DNA from: Afifellaceae bacterium
GTDB taxonomy: Bacteria; Pseudomonadota; Alphaproteobacteria; Rhizobiales; Afifellaceae
Assembly: GCA_028284625.1 (NCBI GenBank)
Contig: JANQRH010000026.1
Span: 186,001-250,000 of the forward strand
Reading direction: 5' to 3'
Length of the DNA: 64,000 nucleotides
The notes under the pieces were generated by a model, which was not told where the DNA came from, made no database searches, and saw nothing but the letters and a program-made list of their open reading frames with translations. Both the position numbers and the translations under genes were made by a program. Each line of letters opens with the position of its first letter. Positions within the stretch are counted from its first letter, which is position 1. Shown here piece after piece: positions 52,915 through 64,000 of this stretch.

Positions 52915-54135
52915 ATGAGCGCAGACCTGCGGCGCGAGCCGACCGCGCAAACCCAAACAGGCGGACCTGTGGCGCGGCGCTATCAGGCGCTGGTGGACGC
53001 GGGCAAGATCGTCCCCGATGAGATGCAGTCGACGCTCGTCTCAGCTCTCGACGCGTTGGGGGAGGCGATTGGCGCACGTGATCAGGCGGAGGGCACAAGC
53101 TGGCTTAGTCGCCGGAGGCTGCGTCGCCGCAAGCCGCAGCCGCTCTGCGGCCTGTATATCTGGGGCGGCGTCGGGCGCGGCAAGACGCTGCTCATGGACC
53201 TCTTCTTCGACGACGCGCCGACGACCCGTAAGCGCCGGGTGCATTTCCATGAGTTCATGGCGGAGATCCACGATCGCCTAGGTGCTTTCCGCAAAGAACG
53301 CAAAGGGCGAAGCGATCCGATCCCGCCGGTCGCGCGCGACGTCGCCGCCAATGTCGAGCTTCTCTGCTTTGACGAGTTCATCGTCAGCGACATCGCGGAT
53401 GCGATGATCCTCGGCCGCTTGTTCGAGCAGCTCTTTCAACACGGCGTGATCGTCGTGGCGACGACCAACATCGCGCCCGACGATCTATACAAAGGCGGCA
53501 TCAATCGGTCGCTGTTTCTTCCCGCCATCGCGCTTATCAAGGCGCATATGTCGGTTTTCCACCTCGATGCGCCGCAAGATTACCGAAAGGGTGCCACAGG
53601 CACCGAGCCGCGATACGCAACACCGCTCGGTCCGCAAGCCGATGCATGCCTGGACGCACACTTCGCTCGGCTGACCGAAAACGCTTCAGCGGAGCGAACG
53701 GAGGTCGTTAATAAAGGGCGGCGCATCAACGTGCCGCAGGCGGCAAAAGGCGTTGCGCGCTTCGATTTCACCGATCTTTGTTCACGTCCGCTCGGCGCCG
53801 GCGACTATCTGGCGATCACAAAACGCTTCCACACGATCATTCTCGCCAACATACCGATTCTCTCTCCAGCGCTCCGAAACGAAGCCAAACGGATGATCAA
53901 TTTGATCGACACGGTCTACGACAGACATGTGCGATTGATCGTATCGGCGGAAGCTGAACCCGTTGCGCTATGGAACGGAACGGACGCTGCCGTTGCGTTT
54001 GAGTTCATGCGTACGGCGTCGCGTTTGATCGAGATGCGTTCCGATGCGTACTGGAATGCGGCGCCAATTCCGAGCGACATGTCGGCGCCGGATGCGGCGT
54101 CGCGAAGCGACAAAAAAGAAGCCCGGGACGATTGA
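52915..54135 (+). CDS. zapE: cell division protein ZapE (AFG1-like ATPase)
   Basis: 406-residue AFG1-family ATPase. Walker A GGVGRGKT (84-91), Walker B LLCFDEF, then FHEFMAEIHDRL and TTNIAPDDLYKGG are family marks. ZapE in E. coli destabilises FtsZ; a respiratory/cell-division role is known of the family. ATG 52915 is preferred to GTG 52894. Its stop codon lies inside a terminator hairpin. Confidence 0.92.
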   Translation: MSADLRREPTAQTQTGGPVARRYQALVDAGKIVPDEMQSTLVSALDALGEAIGARDQAEGTSWLSRRRLRRRKPQPLCGLYIWGGVGRGKTLLMDLFFDDAPTTRKRRVHFHEFMAEIHDRLGAFRKERKGRSDPIPPVARDVAANVELLCFDEFIVSDIADAMILGRLFEQLFQHGVIVVATTNIAPDDLYKGGINRSLFLPAIALIKAHMSVFHLDAPQDYRKGATGTEPRYATPLGPQADACLDAHFARLTENASAERTEVVNKGRRINVPQAAKGVARFDFTDLCSRPLGAGDYLAITKRFHTIILANIPILSPALRNEAKRMINLIDTVYDRHVRLIVSAEAEPVALWNGTDAAVAFEFMRTASRLIEMRSDAYWNAAPIPSDMSAPDAASRSDKKEARDD

Positions 54136-54143
54136 TCCCGGGC
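54113..54143 (-). terminator. intrinsic terminator, minus strand (shared with zapE stop)
   Basis: On the minus strand GCCCGGGA / TCCCGGGC (8-bp stem, 7-base loop) is followed by TTCTTTTTTG, a good rho-independent terminator for the histone-like gene. The same stem spans the zapE stop codon on the plus strand. Confidence 0.75.
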
Positions 54144-54185
54144 CTCTTAAGTTTCGGAAAACTAAGGAAGTTTTCGCTGCGAAAG

Positions 54186-54458
54186 CTACCTTCTTTTCTT
54201 CGCGGCTTTGCGCTTGGCGGGTTTCCGCTTTGCGGCTTTCTTTTTCGCCGGCGCTTTCCGCTTCACAGTCTTCTTCTTGGCGACTTTCTTTTTCGCAGCC
54301 ACCTTCCGCTTCACAGGTTTCTTCTTGGCAGGTTTCCGCTTCGCGGTCTTCTTCTTGGCGGCGGGCTTGCGTGACTTTTTCGCTGCGGCTTTCTTCGCAG
54401 CGGACTTGCTCGCGGCCCTCGCGCCAGAAGTTCTCCTGCCGGTCGTTGCTTTGGCCAT
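54186..54458 (-). CDS. lysine/alanine-rich histone H1-like protein
   Basis: 90-residue, extremely basic protein made of AKKK, KRKPA and KKTVKRK-type repeats, like eukaryotic H1 tails and the bacterial Hc1/AlgP-type tails. No HU domain. It probably binds DNA or RNA non-specifically. GGGGAGA precedes ATG 54458. A clear terminator follows. It is divergent from mdh. Confidence 0.8.
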   Translation of the reverse strand: MAKATTGRRTSGARAASKSAAKKAAAKKSRKPAAKKKTAKRKPAKKKPVKRKVAAKKKVAKKKTVKRKAPAKKKAAKRKPAKRKAAKKRR

Positions 54459-54552
54459 AGTGGTCTCCCCTGATGACCGACTCATTTATCGGCCGGCGAG
54501 ACGCTAGCAAAGACGCAATGGATGCGTAAGAGAAGAGTTGCATCCTAAGTGA

Positions 54553-55611
<1,059 letters not shown>

Positions 55612-55645
55612 AGCGCCAACGTTCCTCGCCGCCCGGAGTGCCACG

Positions 55646-56845
55646 ATGAACATCCACGAGTACCAGGCGAAGGCCGTTCTGAAGGCCTACGGCGCGCCGG
55701 TCGCCGACGGCGTCGCCATAACGGCCGCTAACGAGGCGGAGGAGGCAGCCCGCAAACTGCCGGGGCCCGTTTACGTCGTGAAGAGCCAGATTCATGCCGG
55801 CGGTCGTGGCAAGGGCCGCTTCAAGGAACTCGGTGGAGACGCCGCCGGCGGTGTGCGCCTCGCTAGAAGCGTCGACGAAGTCGCCGCTCACGCCGCTGAG
55901 ATGCTCGGCAACACGCTGGTCACCAAGCAGACCGGACCGGCCGGCAAAGAGGTCAACCGACTTTATATAGAGGACGGCGCGGACATCGCGCGCGAGCTTT
56001 ACCTTTCGCTGCTCATCGATCGCTCCGTCGGCCGCGTCGCTTTCGTCGCCTCAACCGAGGGGGGCATGGACATCGAAACGGTCGCCGCGGCGACGCCGGA
56101 GAAGATCATCACGGTGCCGATCGACCCGGAGCACGCCGTCACCGACGCCGATGCCGCCGCACTCGCTGATGCGTTGAAGCTTGAGGACCCGGCGCGCAGC
56201 GAGAGTGGTGCACTCTTCAAGGCGCTCTATCGGGCCTTTGTCGAGAAGGACATGAGCCTCCTGGAGATCAACCCGTTGGTCGTCCTAGGCGACGGGCATT
56301 TGCGCGTGCTCGACGCAAAGGTCTCCTTCGACGGGAATGCGCTCTTCCGCCATCCCGATATCGCCGAGCTCCGCGACGAGACGGAGGAGGACCCCAAGGA
56401 GATAGAGGCCTCAAAGCACGATCTCGCCTACGTGGCGCTCGACGGCACGATCGGCTGCATGGTGAACGGCGCCGGCCTCGCCATGGCCACGATGGACATT
56501 ATTAAATTGTACGGAGGCGAACCCGCCAACTTCCTCGACGTCGGCGGCGGCGCCTCGGTGAAGAAGGTGACGGCCGCTTTCAAGATCATCACCGCCGATC
56601 CCAACGTGAAGGGCATTCTGGTCAACATTTTCGGCGGCATCATGCGCTGCGACACGATTGCCGAAGGTGTTGTCACCGCGGTGAAGGAGGTTGGCCTCAA
56701 GGTGCCGCTGGTGGTTCGGCTGGAAGGCACCAATGTCGACCAGGGCAAGGCGATCCTCAATGACAGCGGGCTCAACGTTGTGGCCGCCGACGACCTCGAC
56801 GACGCAGCACAGAAGATCGTCGCCGCGGTGGGAGGGGCGCACTGA
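55646..56845 (+). CDS. sucC: succinyl-CoA synthetase beta subunit (ADP-forming type)
   Basis: 399-residue ATP-grasp subunit for succinyl-CoA to succinate with substrate-level phosphorylation. [32 protein letters not shown] and [10 protein letters not shown] are standard. ATG 55646 has GGAG 7 bases upstream. TGATG overlap with sucD. Confidence 0.97.
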   Translation: MNIHEYQAKAVLKAYGAPVADGVAITAANEAEEAARKLPGPVYVVKSQIHAGGRGKGRFKELGGDAAGGVRLARSVDEVAAHAAEMLGNTLVTKQTGPAGKEVNRLYIEDGADIARELYLSLLIDRSVGRVAFVASTEGGMDIETVAAATPEKIITVPIDPEHAVTDADAAALADALKLEDPARSESGALFKALYRAFVEKDMSLLEINPLVVLGDGHLRVLDAKVSFDGNALFRHPDIAELRDETEEDPKEIEASKHDLAYVALDGTIGCMVNGAGLAMATMDIIKLYGGEPANFLDVGGGASVKKVTAAFKIITADPNVKGILVNIFGGIMRCDTIAEGVVTAVKEVGLKVPLVVRLEGTNVDQGKAILNDSGLNVVAADDLDDAAQKIVAAVGGAH

Positions 56846-57756
56846 TGTCCATTCTCATCGATAAAGACACCAAGGTCATCGTCCAGGGCCTGACCGGCAA
56901 GACCGGCACGTTCCATACGGAACAGGCGCTCGCCTATTACGGCACGCAGATGGTCGCTGGCACCCACCCCAAGAAGGGCGGCGAGATGTGGACCGGCGAT
57001 GCCGGCGGCCGGCAGGTGGAATTGCCGATCTTCACAACCGTCGCGGAGGCCAAGGAGAAGACCGGCGCCAACGCCTCGGTCGTCTATGTGCCGCCTGCCG
57101 GGGCGGCCGCCGCCATTGAGGAGGCGATCGACGCAGAAATTCCGCTGATCGTGTGCATCACCGAAGGCGTGCCGGCGCTCGACATGGTGAGGGTCAAAGC
57201 CAGGCTCGACCGGTCCTCCTCGCGCCTGGTCGGCCCCAATTGCCCCGGCGTCCTGACGCCGGAAGCGTGCAAGATCGGCATCATGCCGGGCTCCATCTTC
57301 CAAAAAGGCACCGTAGGTGTTGTTTCGCGCTCCGGCACGCTTACTTACGAAGCTGTGTTCCAGACCTCGCGCGCCGGCCTCGGCCAGACCACTGCCGTCG
57401 GGATTGGGGGTGACCCCGTTAAGGGAACCGAGTTTATTGACGTGCTTGAGATGTTCCTTGACGACGAGGCAACACAATCCATCATCATGATCGGTGAGAT
57501 TGGTGGCACCGCAGAAGAGGAGGCGGCCCAGTTTCTGGCGGACGAGAAGAAAAAAGGACGCTGGAAGCCGGTCGTCGGCTTCGTCGCCGGCCGCACCGCA
57601 CCGCCGGGCCGCACCATGGGCCACGCAGGCGCGGTGATTTCCGGCGGCAAGGGCGGCGCGGAGGACAAAATCGCGGCTTTGGAGGCCGCGGGGATCAGGG
57701 TTTCGCCGTCTCCCGCGAAGTTGGGGGAGACGCTGGCCACGCTTCTGCGTGGCTGA
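56845..57756 (+). CDS. sucD: succinyl-CoA synthetase alpha subunit
   Basis: 303-residue CoA-binding subunit with the phosphorylated H260 in [28 protein letters not shown] and [14 protein letters not shown] are also present. ATG 56845 overlaps the sucC stop. An 89-base gap with a weak GGCCC/GGGCC hairpin precedes sucA. Confidence 0.97.
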   Translation: MSILIDKDTKVIVQGLTGKTGTFHTEQALAYYGTQMVAGTHPKKGGEMWTGDAGGRQVELPIFTTVAEAKEKTGANASVVYVPPAGAAAAIEEAIDAEIPLIVCITEGVPALDMVRVKARLDRSSSRLVGPNCPGVLTPEACKIGIMPGSIFQKGTVGVVSRSGTLTYEAVFQTSRAGLGQTTAVGIGGDPVKGTEFIDVLEMFLDDEATQSIIMIGEIGGTAEEEAAQFLADEKKKGRWKPVVGFVAGRTAPPGRTMGHAGAVISGGKGGAEDKIAALEAAGIRVSPSPAKLGETLATLLRG

Positions 57757-57845
57757 ATATCGGGCCGGATTGGCACCCGGTCCTTAACGGCGCGGCCCGG
57801 ATGGGCCGGCAATCGAAAGGACGGGGTGGTGCCCCGTAAACTGTG

Positions 57846-60803
57846 ATGGCACGTCGAGAAGCGAACCAAGCGTTTCAGCTCTCCTCCTTCCTCTACGGCG
57901 GCAACGCCGCATATCTCGAAGAAATGTACGCCCGTTACCAGGAGCGCCCAGAGACCGTGGAGCCGGGCTGGGCGGCATTTTTTGCTGAGCTGAAGGACCC
58001 CAAAGAAGCCGTCATCGCCGAGGCGCGCGGGCCGCAATGGCAGCGGAGCGACTGGCCCGTCATCGCCAATGGCGAGATCATCGCCGCTTTTGACGGCAAC
58101 TGGCAGCCGGTTGAGCAGGAGGTCGGCGAGAAGATCAAGGCCGGCGCACAGAAGCGCGGCGTTGAGGTCTCTGAGCAGGAGGTCTTCCAGGCGACGCGGG
58201 ATTCGCTGCGCGCTCTTATGATGATCCGCGCCTACCGCATGCGCGGTCACCTACACGCCAATCTCGACCCCCTCGGGCTCTCCGGCCTGCGCGACGAGCA
58301 CAACGAGCTCGACCCGGAGACCTATGGCTTCACCGAGGCCGACTTCAATCGGCCGATCTTCCTCGACCACGTGCTCGGTCTGGAGTTCGCGACGATCAGC
58401 GAGATGCTGGAGATCCTGCGCCGGACCTATTGCTCAACGCTCGGCGTGGAGTTCATGCACATCTCCGATCCGCGGGAGAAAGCCTGGATCCAGGAGCGGA
58501 TTGAGGGCCCCGACAAGGGCATCGCCTTCACCACCGAGGGCAAGCGCGCCATCCTCAACAAGCTCGTGGAAGCGGAAGGCTTCGAGACGTTCCTCAACGT
58601 CAAATATACCGGCACCAAGCGTTTCGGCCTGGACGGCGCAGAATCCGTCGTGCCCGCCTTGGAGCAGATCATCAAGCGCGGCGGCGCGCTCGGCGTACGC
58701 GACATCGTGCTCGGCATGGCACATCGCGGCCGGTTGAATGTGCTGGCGCAGGTCATGGGCAAGCCGCTCCGCGCCATCTTTCACGAGTTCAAAGGCGGAT
58801 CGTTCACGCCCGACGACGTGGAAGGCTCAGGCGACGTCAAATATCACCTCGGCGCGTCGTCCGACCGCGAGTTCGACGGCAACAAGGTGCATCTGTCGCT
58901 CACCGCCAACCCGTCGCATCTGGAGATCGTGGATCCCGTCGTGCTGGGCAAGGCGCGCGCCAAGCAGGATCAGCTCGGCGACAAGGATCGCAGCGAAGTG
59001 CTGCCGCTGCTTCTCCACGGCGACGCGGCCTTTGCCGGGCAGGGCGTCGTGGCTGAGTGTTTCGGCCTGTCGGGCCTGCGCGGCCACCGCACCGGCGGCT
59101 CGCTGCATGTCATCGTCAACAACCAGATCGGCTTCACGACCAATCCGCGGTACTCGCGCTCCTCGCCTTATCCCTCCGACGTGGCGAAACTCGTCGAAGC
59201 GCCGATCTTCCATTGCAACGGCGATGACCCGGAAGCGGTCGTCTATGCCGCCAAGGTGGCGACGGAGTTCCGCCAGGCGTTCCACAAGCCGGTCGTCATC
59301 GACATGTTCTGCTATCGCCGCTTCGGCCACAACGAAGGCGACGAGCCGGGCTTCACGCAGCCGATCATGTACAAAGCTATCGGCAGTCATCCGACGACGC
59401 TGAAGATCTATTCCGAAAAGTTGGTCGACGAGGGTGTGGTCACGGCCGAGGAGGTAGAGCAGACGCAGCAACAATGGCGTGATCGCCTCGACGAAGATTT
59501 CGAAGTCGGTCAGGCCTATCGCCCCAACAAGGCCGACTGGCTGGATGGCGCCTGGTCGGGCTTGACGACACCGCAGGCGAGCGACGAGCGCCGCGTCGGC
59601 AAGACCGGCGTGGCCATGGCCACCTTGCGCGAGCTTGGCGAGAGCCTTGCGCGCCTGCCCGACGACTTCAACATCCATCGCACGGCCCGGCGCTTCCTCG
59701 ACAATCGGCGCAAGATGATCGAGACGGGCGAAGGCATCGATTGGGCGATGGGCGAGGCGCTGGCCTTTGCGGCGTTGCTCGACGAAGGCAACAAGGTGCG
59801 GCTCTCCGGCCAGGACGTTGAGCGCGGCACCTTCTCGCAGCGCCACTCGGTGCTGTTCGATCAGGTGACGGAGGAGCGCTACACGCCGCTCAACAATCTG
59901 CGCGAGGGCCAGGCGACCTTTGAGGTCATCAACTCGATGCTCTCGGAGCTCGCCGTGCTCGGCTTCGAATACGGCTACTCGCTGGCGGAGCCGAAGGCGC
60001 TGACTCTGTGGGAGGCGCAATTCGGCGACTTCGCCAATGGCGCGCAGATGGTGGTCGATCAGTTCATCTCATCGGGCGAACGCAAATGGCTGCGCATGTC
60101 CGGGCTGGTGATGCTTCTGCCGCACGGTTTCGAAGGGCAGGGGCCGGAGCATTCGTCCGCGCGGCTTGAGCGCTACCTGCAGCTTTGTGCGGAAGACAAC
60201 ATGCAGGTCGCCAACTGCACCACCCCGGCCAACTACTTCCACATCCTGCGGCGCCAGATGCACCGCAATTTCCGCAAGCCGCTCATCCTCATGACGCCGA
60301 AATCGATGCTGCGCGACAAGCGTGCGGTATCGCGGCTCGACGAGATGGCGGAAGAATCGACCTTCCATCGCCTGCTTTATGATGACGCTGAGATGATGCG
60401 TGACCAGGTGATCAAGCTGGTTCCCGACGAGCGCGTCCGGCGTGTCGTACTGTGTTCCGGCAAGGTCTATTTCGACCTCTACGCGGAGCGCGAAGCGCGC
60501 GGCATCGACGACATCTATCTTCTGCGTGTCGAGCAGCTTTATCCCTTCCCGCTGAAGGCGACCGGCGATGTGTTGTCCCGTTTCCCGGAAGCGGAAATTG
60601 TATGGTGCCAGGAAGAACCGCAGAACATGGGGAGCTGGACTTTCGTGGAGCCGCGCCTCAGCACTGTGCTTGATGGCCTGAACCAAGGGCACAAGCCCGT
60701 GCGCTATGCTGGCCGGCCCGCCGCAGCCTCGCCGGCGACCGGGCTGATGTCGAAACACCTGGCGCAGCGCGATCATTTTCTTGACGAAGCGCTTCGCGAC
60801 TAA
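57846..60803 (+). CDS. sucA: 2-oxoglutarate dehydrogenase E1 component
   Basis: 985-residue ThDP-dependent E1 of the 2-oxoglutarate dehydrogenase complex. The N-terminal helix [17 protein letters not shown] (E2 binding), [23 protein letters not shown] and NNQIGFTT around the ThDP/Mg site, and the C-terminal [21 protein letters not shown] are all present. ATG 57846; a GTG at 57843 precedes it in frame. It feeds SucB and Lpd encoded downstream. Confidence 0.97.
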   Translation: MARREANQAFQLSSFLYGGNAAYLEEMYARYQERPETVEPGWAAFFAELKDPKEAVIAEARGPQWQRSDWPVIANGEIIAAFDGNWQPVEQEVGEKIKAGAQKRGVEVSEQEVFQATRDSLRALMMIRAYRMRGHLHANLDPLGLSGLRDEHNELDPETYGFTEADFNRPIFLDHVLGLEFATISEMLEILRRTYCSTLGVEFMHISDPREKAWIQERIEGPDKGIAFTTEGKRAILNKLVEAEGFETFLNVKYTGTKRFGLDGAESVVPALEQIIKRGGALGVRDIVLGMAHRGRLNVLAQVMGKPLRAIFHEFKGGSFTPDDVEGSGDVKYHLGASSDREFDGNKVHLSLTANPSHLEIVDPVVLGKARAKQDQLGDKDRSEVLPLLLHGDAAFAGQGVVAECFGLSGLRGHRTGGSLHVIVNNQIGFTTNPRYSRSSPYPSDVAKLVEAPIFHCNGDDPEAVVYAAKVATEFRQAFHKPVVIDMFCYRRFGHNEGDEPGFTQPIMYKAIGSHPTTLKIYSEKLVDEGVVTAEEVEQTQQQWRDRLDEDFEVGQAYRPNKADWLDGAWSGLTTPQASDERRVGKTGVAMATLRELGESLARLPDDFNIHRTARRFLDNRRKMIETGEGIDWAMGEALAFAALLDEGNKVRLSGQDVERGTFSQRHSVLFDQVTEERYTPLNNLREGQATFEVINSMLSELAVLGFEYGYSLAEPKALTLWEAQFGDFANGAQMVVDQFISSGERKWLRMSGLVMLLPHGFEGQGPEHSSARLERYLQLCAEDNMQVANCTTPANYFHILRRQMHRNFRKPLILMTPKSMLRDKRAVSRLDEMAEESTFHRLLYDDAEMMRDQVIKLVPDERVRRVVLCSGKVYFDLYAEREARGIDDIYLLRVEQLYPFPLKATGDVLSRFPEAEIVWCQEEPQNMGSWTFVEPRLSTVLDGLNQGHKPVRYAGRPAAASPATGLMSKHLAQRDHFLDEALRD

Positions 60804-60847
60804 GCAGAACGGGAACGCTCCGCAGCAAGCGACTGGAACGGAAAGAC

Positions 60848-62062
60848 ATGGCCCTGGAAATCAAGGTTCCCACACTCGGTGAATCGGTCACTGAGGCGAC
60901 CGTCGGGCAATGGTTCAAGCACGAGGGCGACGCGGTCGCGCGCGACGAGCCGCTGGTGGAGCTTGAAACCGACAAGGTGACGATTGAGGTGCCCGCTCCA
61001 GTGGCCGGCAAATTGGAGAAGATCGCCGTGAAGGACGGCGACACGGTAGAGGTCGGCGCGCTGCTCGCCATGCTGGCCGAGGGCGAGGCGGGCAAAGCCG
61101 CCGCCGCGCCGAAGGCATCTGAGCCGAAAGCAGAGAAGGCAGACGGCGAAGCCACGCCGGCGCCTCCCGCGTCTGCCGCGCCCCCCGCTCCATCCGCTGC
61201 CAAGCTTATGAAGGAGGGCGGAATTGAGCCGTCGGCAGTCGCCGGCAGCGGCAAGCGCGGCCAGGTTCTGAAAGGCGATGTGCTTGAGGCGCTCGCCGGT
61301 GTGGCGGAAGCGCGAAGCGAGACGCCGGCTGAGGCGCGTGCGCCATCAGCTCCCGACGACGCGACGCGCGAAGAGCGCGTAAAGATGACGCGCCTGCGCC
61401 AGACCATCGCCCGCCGGCTCAAGCAAGCCCAGGACAACGCCGCCATGCTCACCACGTTCAACGACGTGGACATGAGCGCCGTCATGGATTTGCGGAAATC
61501 CTACCGCGATCTCTTTGAGAAGAAGCACAGCGTGCGGCTCGGCTTCATGGGCTTCTTCGTCAAGGCCTGCGTGCACGCGCTGAAGGAGATTCCTGCCGTC
61601 AATGCGGAGATCGACGGCGAGGAGATCATCTACAAGAACTACTACCATATCGGCGTCGCCGTCGGTACGGAGAAGGGGCTCGTCGTGCCGGTGGTGCGCG
61701 ACGCACAGGATTTGTCGCTTGCCGACATTGAGAAGACCATCAACGATTACGGCCGCCGCGCCCGCGACGGGCAGCTCAAGATCGAGGAGATGCAGGGCGG
61801 CACCTTCACCATCTCCAATGGCGGCGTCTACGGCTCGCTGCTTTCAACGCCGATCCTCAACGCCCCGCAATCGGGCATCTTGGGCATGCACCGCATTGAG
61901 CAGCGCCCGGTGGTGAAGGGCGGCGAGATCGTCGTGAGGCCGATCATGTATCTGGCGCTCTCCTACGACCACCGCATCGTCGACGGACGTGAGGCCGTGA
62001 CCTTCCTGGTGCGCGTCAAGGAAGCGCTGGAGGACCCGCAGCGGCTGTTGTTGGATCTGTGA
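60848..62062 (+). CDS. sucB: 2-oxoglutarate dehydrogenase E2 (dihydrolipoyl succinyltransferase)
   Basis: 404-residue core enzyme. Lipoyl domain with lipoylated K43 in ETDKVTIEV, alanine/proline linker, peripheral subunit-binding domain at about 115-150 ([20 protein letters not shown]), and the catalytic domain with H375 and D379 in SYDHRIVDG. One lipoyl domain. It starts 44 bases after sucA. Confidence 0.97.
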   Translation: MALEIKVPTLGESVTEATVGQWFKHEGDAVARDEPLVELETDKVTIEVPAPVAGKLEKIAVKDGDTVEVGALLAMLAEGEAGKAAAAPKASEPKAEKADGEATPAPPASAAPPAPSAAKLMKEGGIEPSAVAGSGKRGQVLKGDVLEALAGVAEARSETPAEARAPSAPDDATREERVKMTRLRQTIARRLKQAQDNAAMLTTFNDVDMSAVMDLRKSYRDLFEKKHSVRLGFMGFFVKACVHALKEIPAVNAEIDGEEIIYKNYYHIGVAVGTEKGLVVPVVRDAQDLSLADIEKTINDYGRRARDGQLKIEEMQGGTFTISNGGVYGSLLSTPILNAPQSGILGMHRIEQRPVVKGGEIVVRPIMYLALSYDHRIVDGREAVTFLVRVKEALEDPQRLLLDL

Positions 62063-62065
62063 TCT

Positions 62066-62518
62066 ATGGTCTTCGTCTGTAGGGCGCTCGCCTTCTTCTT
62101 GTTTGTGAGCATTGCCACAGGCCATACCGCACTTGCGGCAAGTCCGCCATTCGCGGTCGTTTGCTCTCAAGTCCTAAAGCAGGAGATCGAATTTCCCGCC
62201 CCACCACAGTTCGTTGAAGGTTCGGCCGAAGCGCCCGTGCGCTACCCCTGGACATTCACGCTAACATTCGATGGATCGGAAGCTCGCTGGTTCATATCCT
62301 CCGGCGTGCGTCATCTCGAAGTTCTTCACGATAACGGCGTGCTGTTGACGATGATTTGGCGGAGGCCTATCCGCGACGGTGTCTCGGTTCTGGCCTATGA
62401 CACATCTTCCGACAGACTGACACACACGGTAGTCACACGCTGGACGCCGGAAGACGCTAGTTCGCCGTCGGAGCCGATCGCGAGTGTTCAACTGTTCCAG
62501 TGCCAATCAACCGACTAG
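62066..62518 (+). CDS. hypothetical secreted protein
   Basis: 150-residue exported protein: signal peptide (ALAFFLFVSIATGHTALAA), then a beta-rich domain with IEFPAPPQF, WTFTLTFDGSEARW and LLTMIWRRPIRDGVSVLAYD. Two mature-region cysteines, in VVCSQ and FQCQS, near the ends could pair. No family recognised. It begins 3 bases after sucB; base composition is somewhat less GC-rich than in the suc genes. Confidence 0.6.
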   Translation: MVFVCRALAFFLFVSIATGHTALAASPPFAVVCSQVLKQEIEFPAPPQFVEGSAEAPVRYPWTFTLTFDGSEARWFISSGVRHLEVLHDNGVLLTMIWRRPIRDGVSVLAYDTSSDRLTHTVVTRWTPEDASSPSEPIASVQLFQCQSTD

Positions 62519-62542
62519 AGTGCTCGGGTGGATCGGAGATTG

Positions 62543-62824
62543 ATGTACCATATTGAAACGGCCACACCGCTGGATGCCGGCAATATCCGTCTTCGCTACC
62601 GTGACGGCTTCGAAGGTGAAGTCACTGTGGCGCGTCTGATTGAAGCAGGAGGCGTGTTTGCTTTCCTTCACGATGCGTCGCAGTTCGCGAAAGTCCAGAT
62701 CGGTGAAGACGGTCGCTGGCTCTATTGGGTCGATCCAGAAGGCGACGAAGTCGACTTATGTGCCGACGCCCTCCGCTACGAGGCCGAACAGCATGCGGTC
62801 GACGAACTCGCCGCGGCCGAATAG
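62543..62824 (+). CDS. DUF2442 protein
   Basis: 93-residue protein with a DUF2442 domain: ATPLDAGNIRLRYRDGFEGEV, FAFLHDASQFAKVQIGEDGRWLYW and DLCADALRYEA. This family often pairs with DUF4160 genes as possible toxin-antitoxin partners, but no DUF4160 gene is adjacent. ATG 62543 is chosen because CGGAGA lies 5 bases before it. Confidence 0.82.
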   Translation: MYHIETATPLDAGNIRLRYRDGFEGEVTVARLIEAGGVFAFLHDASQFAKVQIGEDGRWLYWVDPEGDEVDLCADALRYEAEQHAVDELAAAE

Positions 62825-62852
62825 CCTTCGCAGAAGCGTTTAGCGGCGGTCC

Positions 62853-63467
62853 ATGACGCCTGAATTCCTCATCACTGCGCTGATCGTGGTTCTCGTCCCA
62901 GGCACCGGCGTGGTCTACACGGTCGCGACCGGTCTGACCGCGGGGCGGCGAGAGAGCGTCGCCGCCGCCTTCGGATGTACGCTCGGCATCGTTCCGGCGA
63001 TTGTCGCGTCGGTCATCGGCCTCTCAGCCATTCTTCACACGAGCGCGCTGGCCTTCCAGGTCCTAAAGTTCTGCGGCGTCGCCTATCTCCTTTATCTGGC
63101 CTGGCAGACGCTTCGCGAATCCGGTCCGCTCCAGGTTGCCGGCGGCGCGCCACGATCGCGGAGCCTCTACGCCATTGCGCGCACTGGCTGCCTGATCAAC
63201 GTCTTGAACCCGAAACTCTCGGTGTTCTTTCTCGCGTTCCTGCCGCAATTCGTCAGCGTCGACGCGGCCTCTCCGATCCCGCAGATGCTGGCGCTCGGCG
63301 CAATCTTCATGGCGATGACGTTTGTCATATTTGTCGGCTATGGCGCATTCGCCGCCTTGATCGGCGAGCGCGTGCTCAAGAGCCCGACAATCCTGTTGTG
63401 GATGCGGCGCACAATTGCCGCCGCCTTTGCCGGGTTCGGATTGCGCTTGGCGTTTGCCGATCGCTGA
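62853..63467 (+). CDS. LysE/RhtB-family amino-acid exporter
   Basis: 204-residue inner-membrane exporter with about six helices. VVLVPGTGVVYTVATGLTAGRR and NVLNPKLSVFFLAFLPQF are diagnostic. Substrate (a basic or neutral amino acid or analogue) is not predictable. It lies between sucB and lpd, but its own expression cannot be judged. Confidence 0.9.
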   Translation: MTPEFLITALIVVLVPGTGVVYTVATGLTAGRRESVAAAFGCTLGIVPAIVASVIGLSAILHTSALAFQVLKFCGVAYLLYLAWQTLRESGPLQVAGGAPRSRSLYAIARTGCLINVLNPKLSVFFLAFLPQFVSVDAASPIPQMLALGAIFMAMTFVIFVGYGAFAALIGERVLKSPTILLWMRRTIAAAFAGFGLRLAFADR

Positions 63468-63539
63468 TGGCATTTCAAGGAGCCATAGCCCGCGCGAGTT
63501 CAACGAAGCGCGAAACGCTAAAAGTCGAAAGGCGCCCTC

Positions 63540-64000
63540 ATGCCCAGTTACGATCTCGCAATCATCGGCACCGGTCCGGGCGGCTATGTCTGCGCCATCC
63601 GCGCCGCACAGCTCGGCATGAATGTCGCGGTGGTGGAAAAACGCGCCGCCCATGGCGGCACCTGCCTCAATGTCGGCTGCATTCCCTCAAAGGCGCTGCT
63701 CCATACCTCCGAGATGTTCCATGAGGCAGCGCACGGCTTCGACAAGTTCGGCATCAAGGTGGAGCCCGAGCTCGATCTTCCCGCCATGCTCGCCCACAAG
63801 GACGCCACCGTGAAGGCGAACACGGACGGCGTCGACTATCTCTTCAAGAAGAACAAGATCACAGCCTTTCACGGCACCGGCCGCATTGCCGCGCCAGGCA
63901 AGGTCGAGGTCGCGGCGGAGGACGGCAAGACGGAGACCGTCGAGGCCAAGGCCATCGTGATCGCGACGGGCTCGGAGTCGACGCCGCTGCCCGGCGTGGA
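63540..64000 (+). CDS. lpdA: dihydrolipoyl dehydrogenase (E3), 3' partial
   Basis: First 153 codons of the flavoprotein that reoxidises lipoyl groups of the 2-oxoacid dehydrogenases. FAD motif GTGPGG (10-15) and the redox disulfide C42-x4-C47 in GGTCLNVGC are intact. ATG 63540; the sequence is cut by the window end, not truncated biologically. It should serve SucAB encoded upstream. Confidence 0.93.
   Translation, partial: MPSYDLAIIGTGPGGYVCAIRAAQLGMNVAVVEKRAAHGGTCLNVGCIPSKALLHTSEMFHEAAHGFDKFGIKVEPELDLPAMLAHKDATVKANTDGVDYLFKKNKITAFHGTGRIAAPGKVEVAAEDGKTETVEAKAIVIATGSESTPLPGV

Noticed and set aside
62543-62824. Toxin-antitoxin pair based on DUF2442
   Set aside because: The expected DUF4160 partner is missing; the neighbours are a secreted protein and a LysE exporter.

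Overview
The window is a contiguous piece of chromosome from a high-GC alphaproteobacterium, most likely a member of the Hyphomicrobiales (Rhizobiales). This rests on gene order (ffh-rpsP-rimM-trmD-rplS next to leuC; leuB-asd; sdhCDA..B; mdh-sucCDAB..lpd), on a class II DAHP synthase, a two-domain cold-shock protein, HlyU-like and DUF1127 proteins, ZapE, a TAXI-type TRAP transporter, and on three families of dispersed palindromic repeats of a kind common in that order. The genus cannot be named from the sequence alone. No phage, insertion sequence, transposase or CRISPR array was seen.

Layout. 1-3.4 kb: end of a GH4 glycosidase gene, an aldo/keto reductase and a beta-hydroxyacid dehydrogenase, separated by repeat family A. 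3.4-11 kb: methyltransferase and membrane protein, secreted spondin-domain protein, a striking 870-residue CDGSH / 4Fe-4S / CDGSH / Rieske / ThDP-enzyme fusion, a duplicated Cys-rich secreted protein, DUF1349, tRNA-Glu, glyoxalase I and a sirtuin. 11-16 kb: double cold-shock protein, DUF192 protein, TAXI-TRAP importer, orphan TatA. 16-20 kb: TPP riboswitch and thiBPQ thiamine importer. 20-25 kb: DAHP synthase, dienelactone hydrolase, GFA protein, DgkA, NadE. 25-28 kb: a ferredoxin-adenylate cyclase-Rieske fusion with HlyU-like and metallopeptidase genes. 28-37 kb: leuC, ArsR-type regulator, DUF1127, and the translation/SRP block rplS-trmD-rimM-rpsP-ffh with two inserted small enzymes. 37-45 kb: leuB, asd, pyroglutamyl peptidase, pyridoxal kinase, a CoA-lyase operon. 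45-50 kb: succinate dehydrogenase genes, with two extra genes between sdhA and sdhB. 50-54.5 kb: lytic transglycosylase, acyltransferase, Inh-like lipoprotein, ZapE, a lysine-rich histone-like protein. 54.6-64 kb: mdh-sucCDAB, three small genes and the start of lpd.

How the parts fit. The right half encodes much of the oxidative TCA cycle (Sdh, Mdh, SucCD, OdhAB, Lpd). ThDP is a shared thread: OdhA and the large fusion both need it, and the thiamine importer is controlled by a TPP riboswitch whose likely expression platform can be read by eye. The most unusual content is the pair of multi-iron-sulfur fusions, one attached to a ThDP enzyme and one to a class III nucleotide cyclase. Both look like redox-coupled proteins that the standard family annotations do not explain. 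All names are from motif and family recognition by eye; no search was run.
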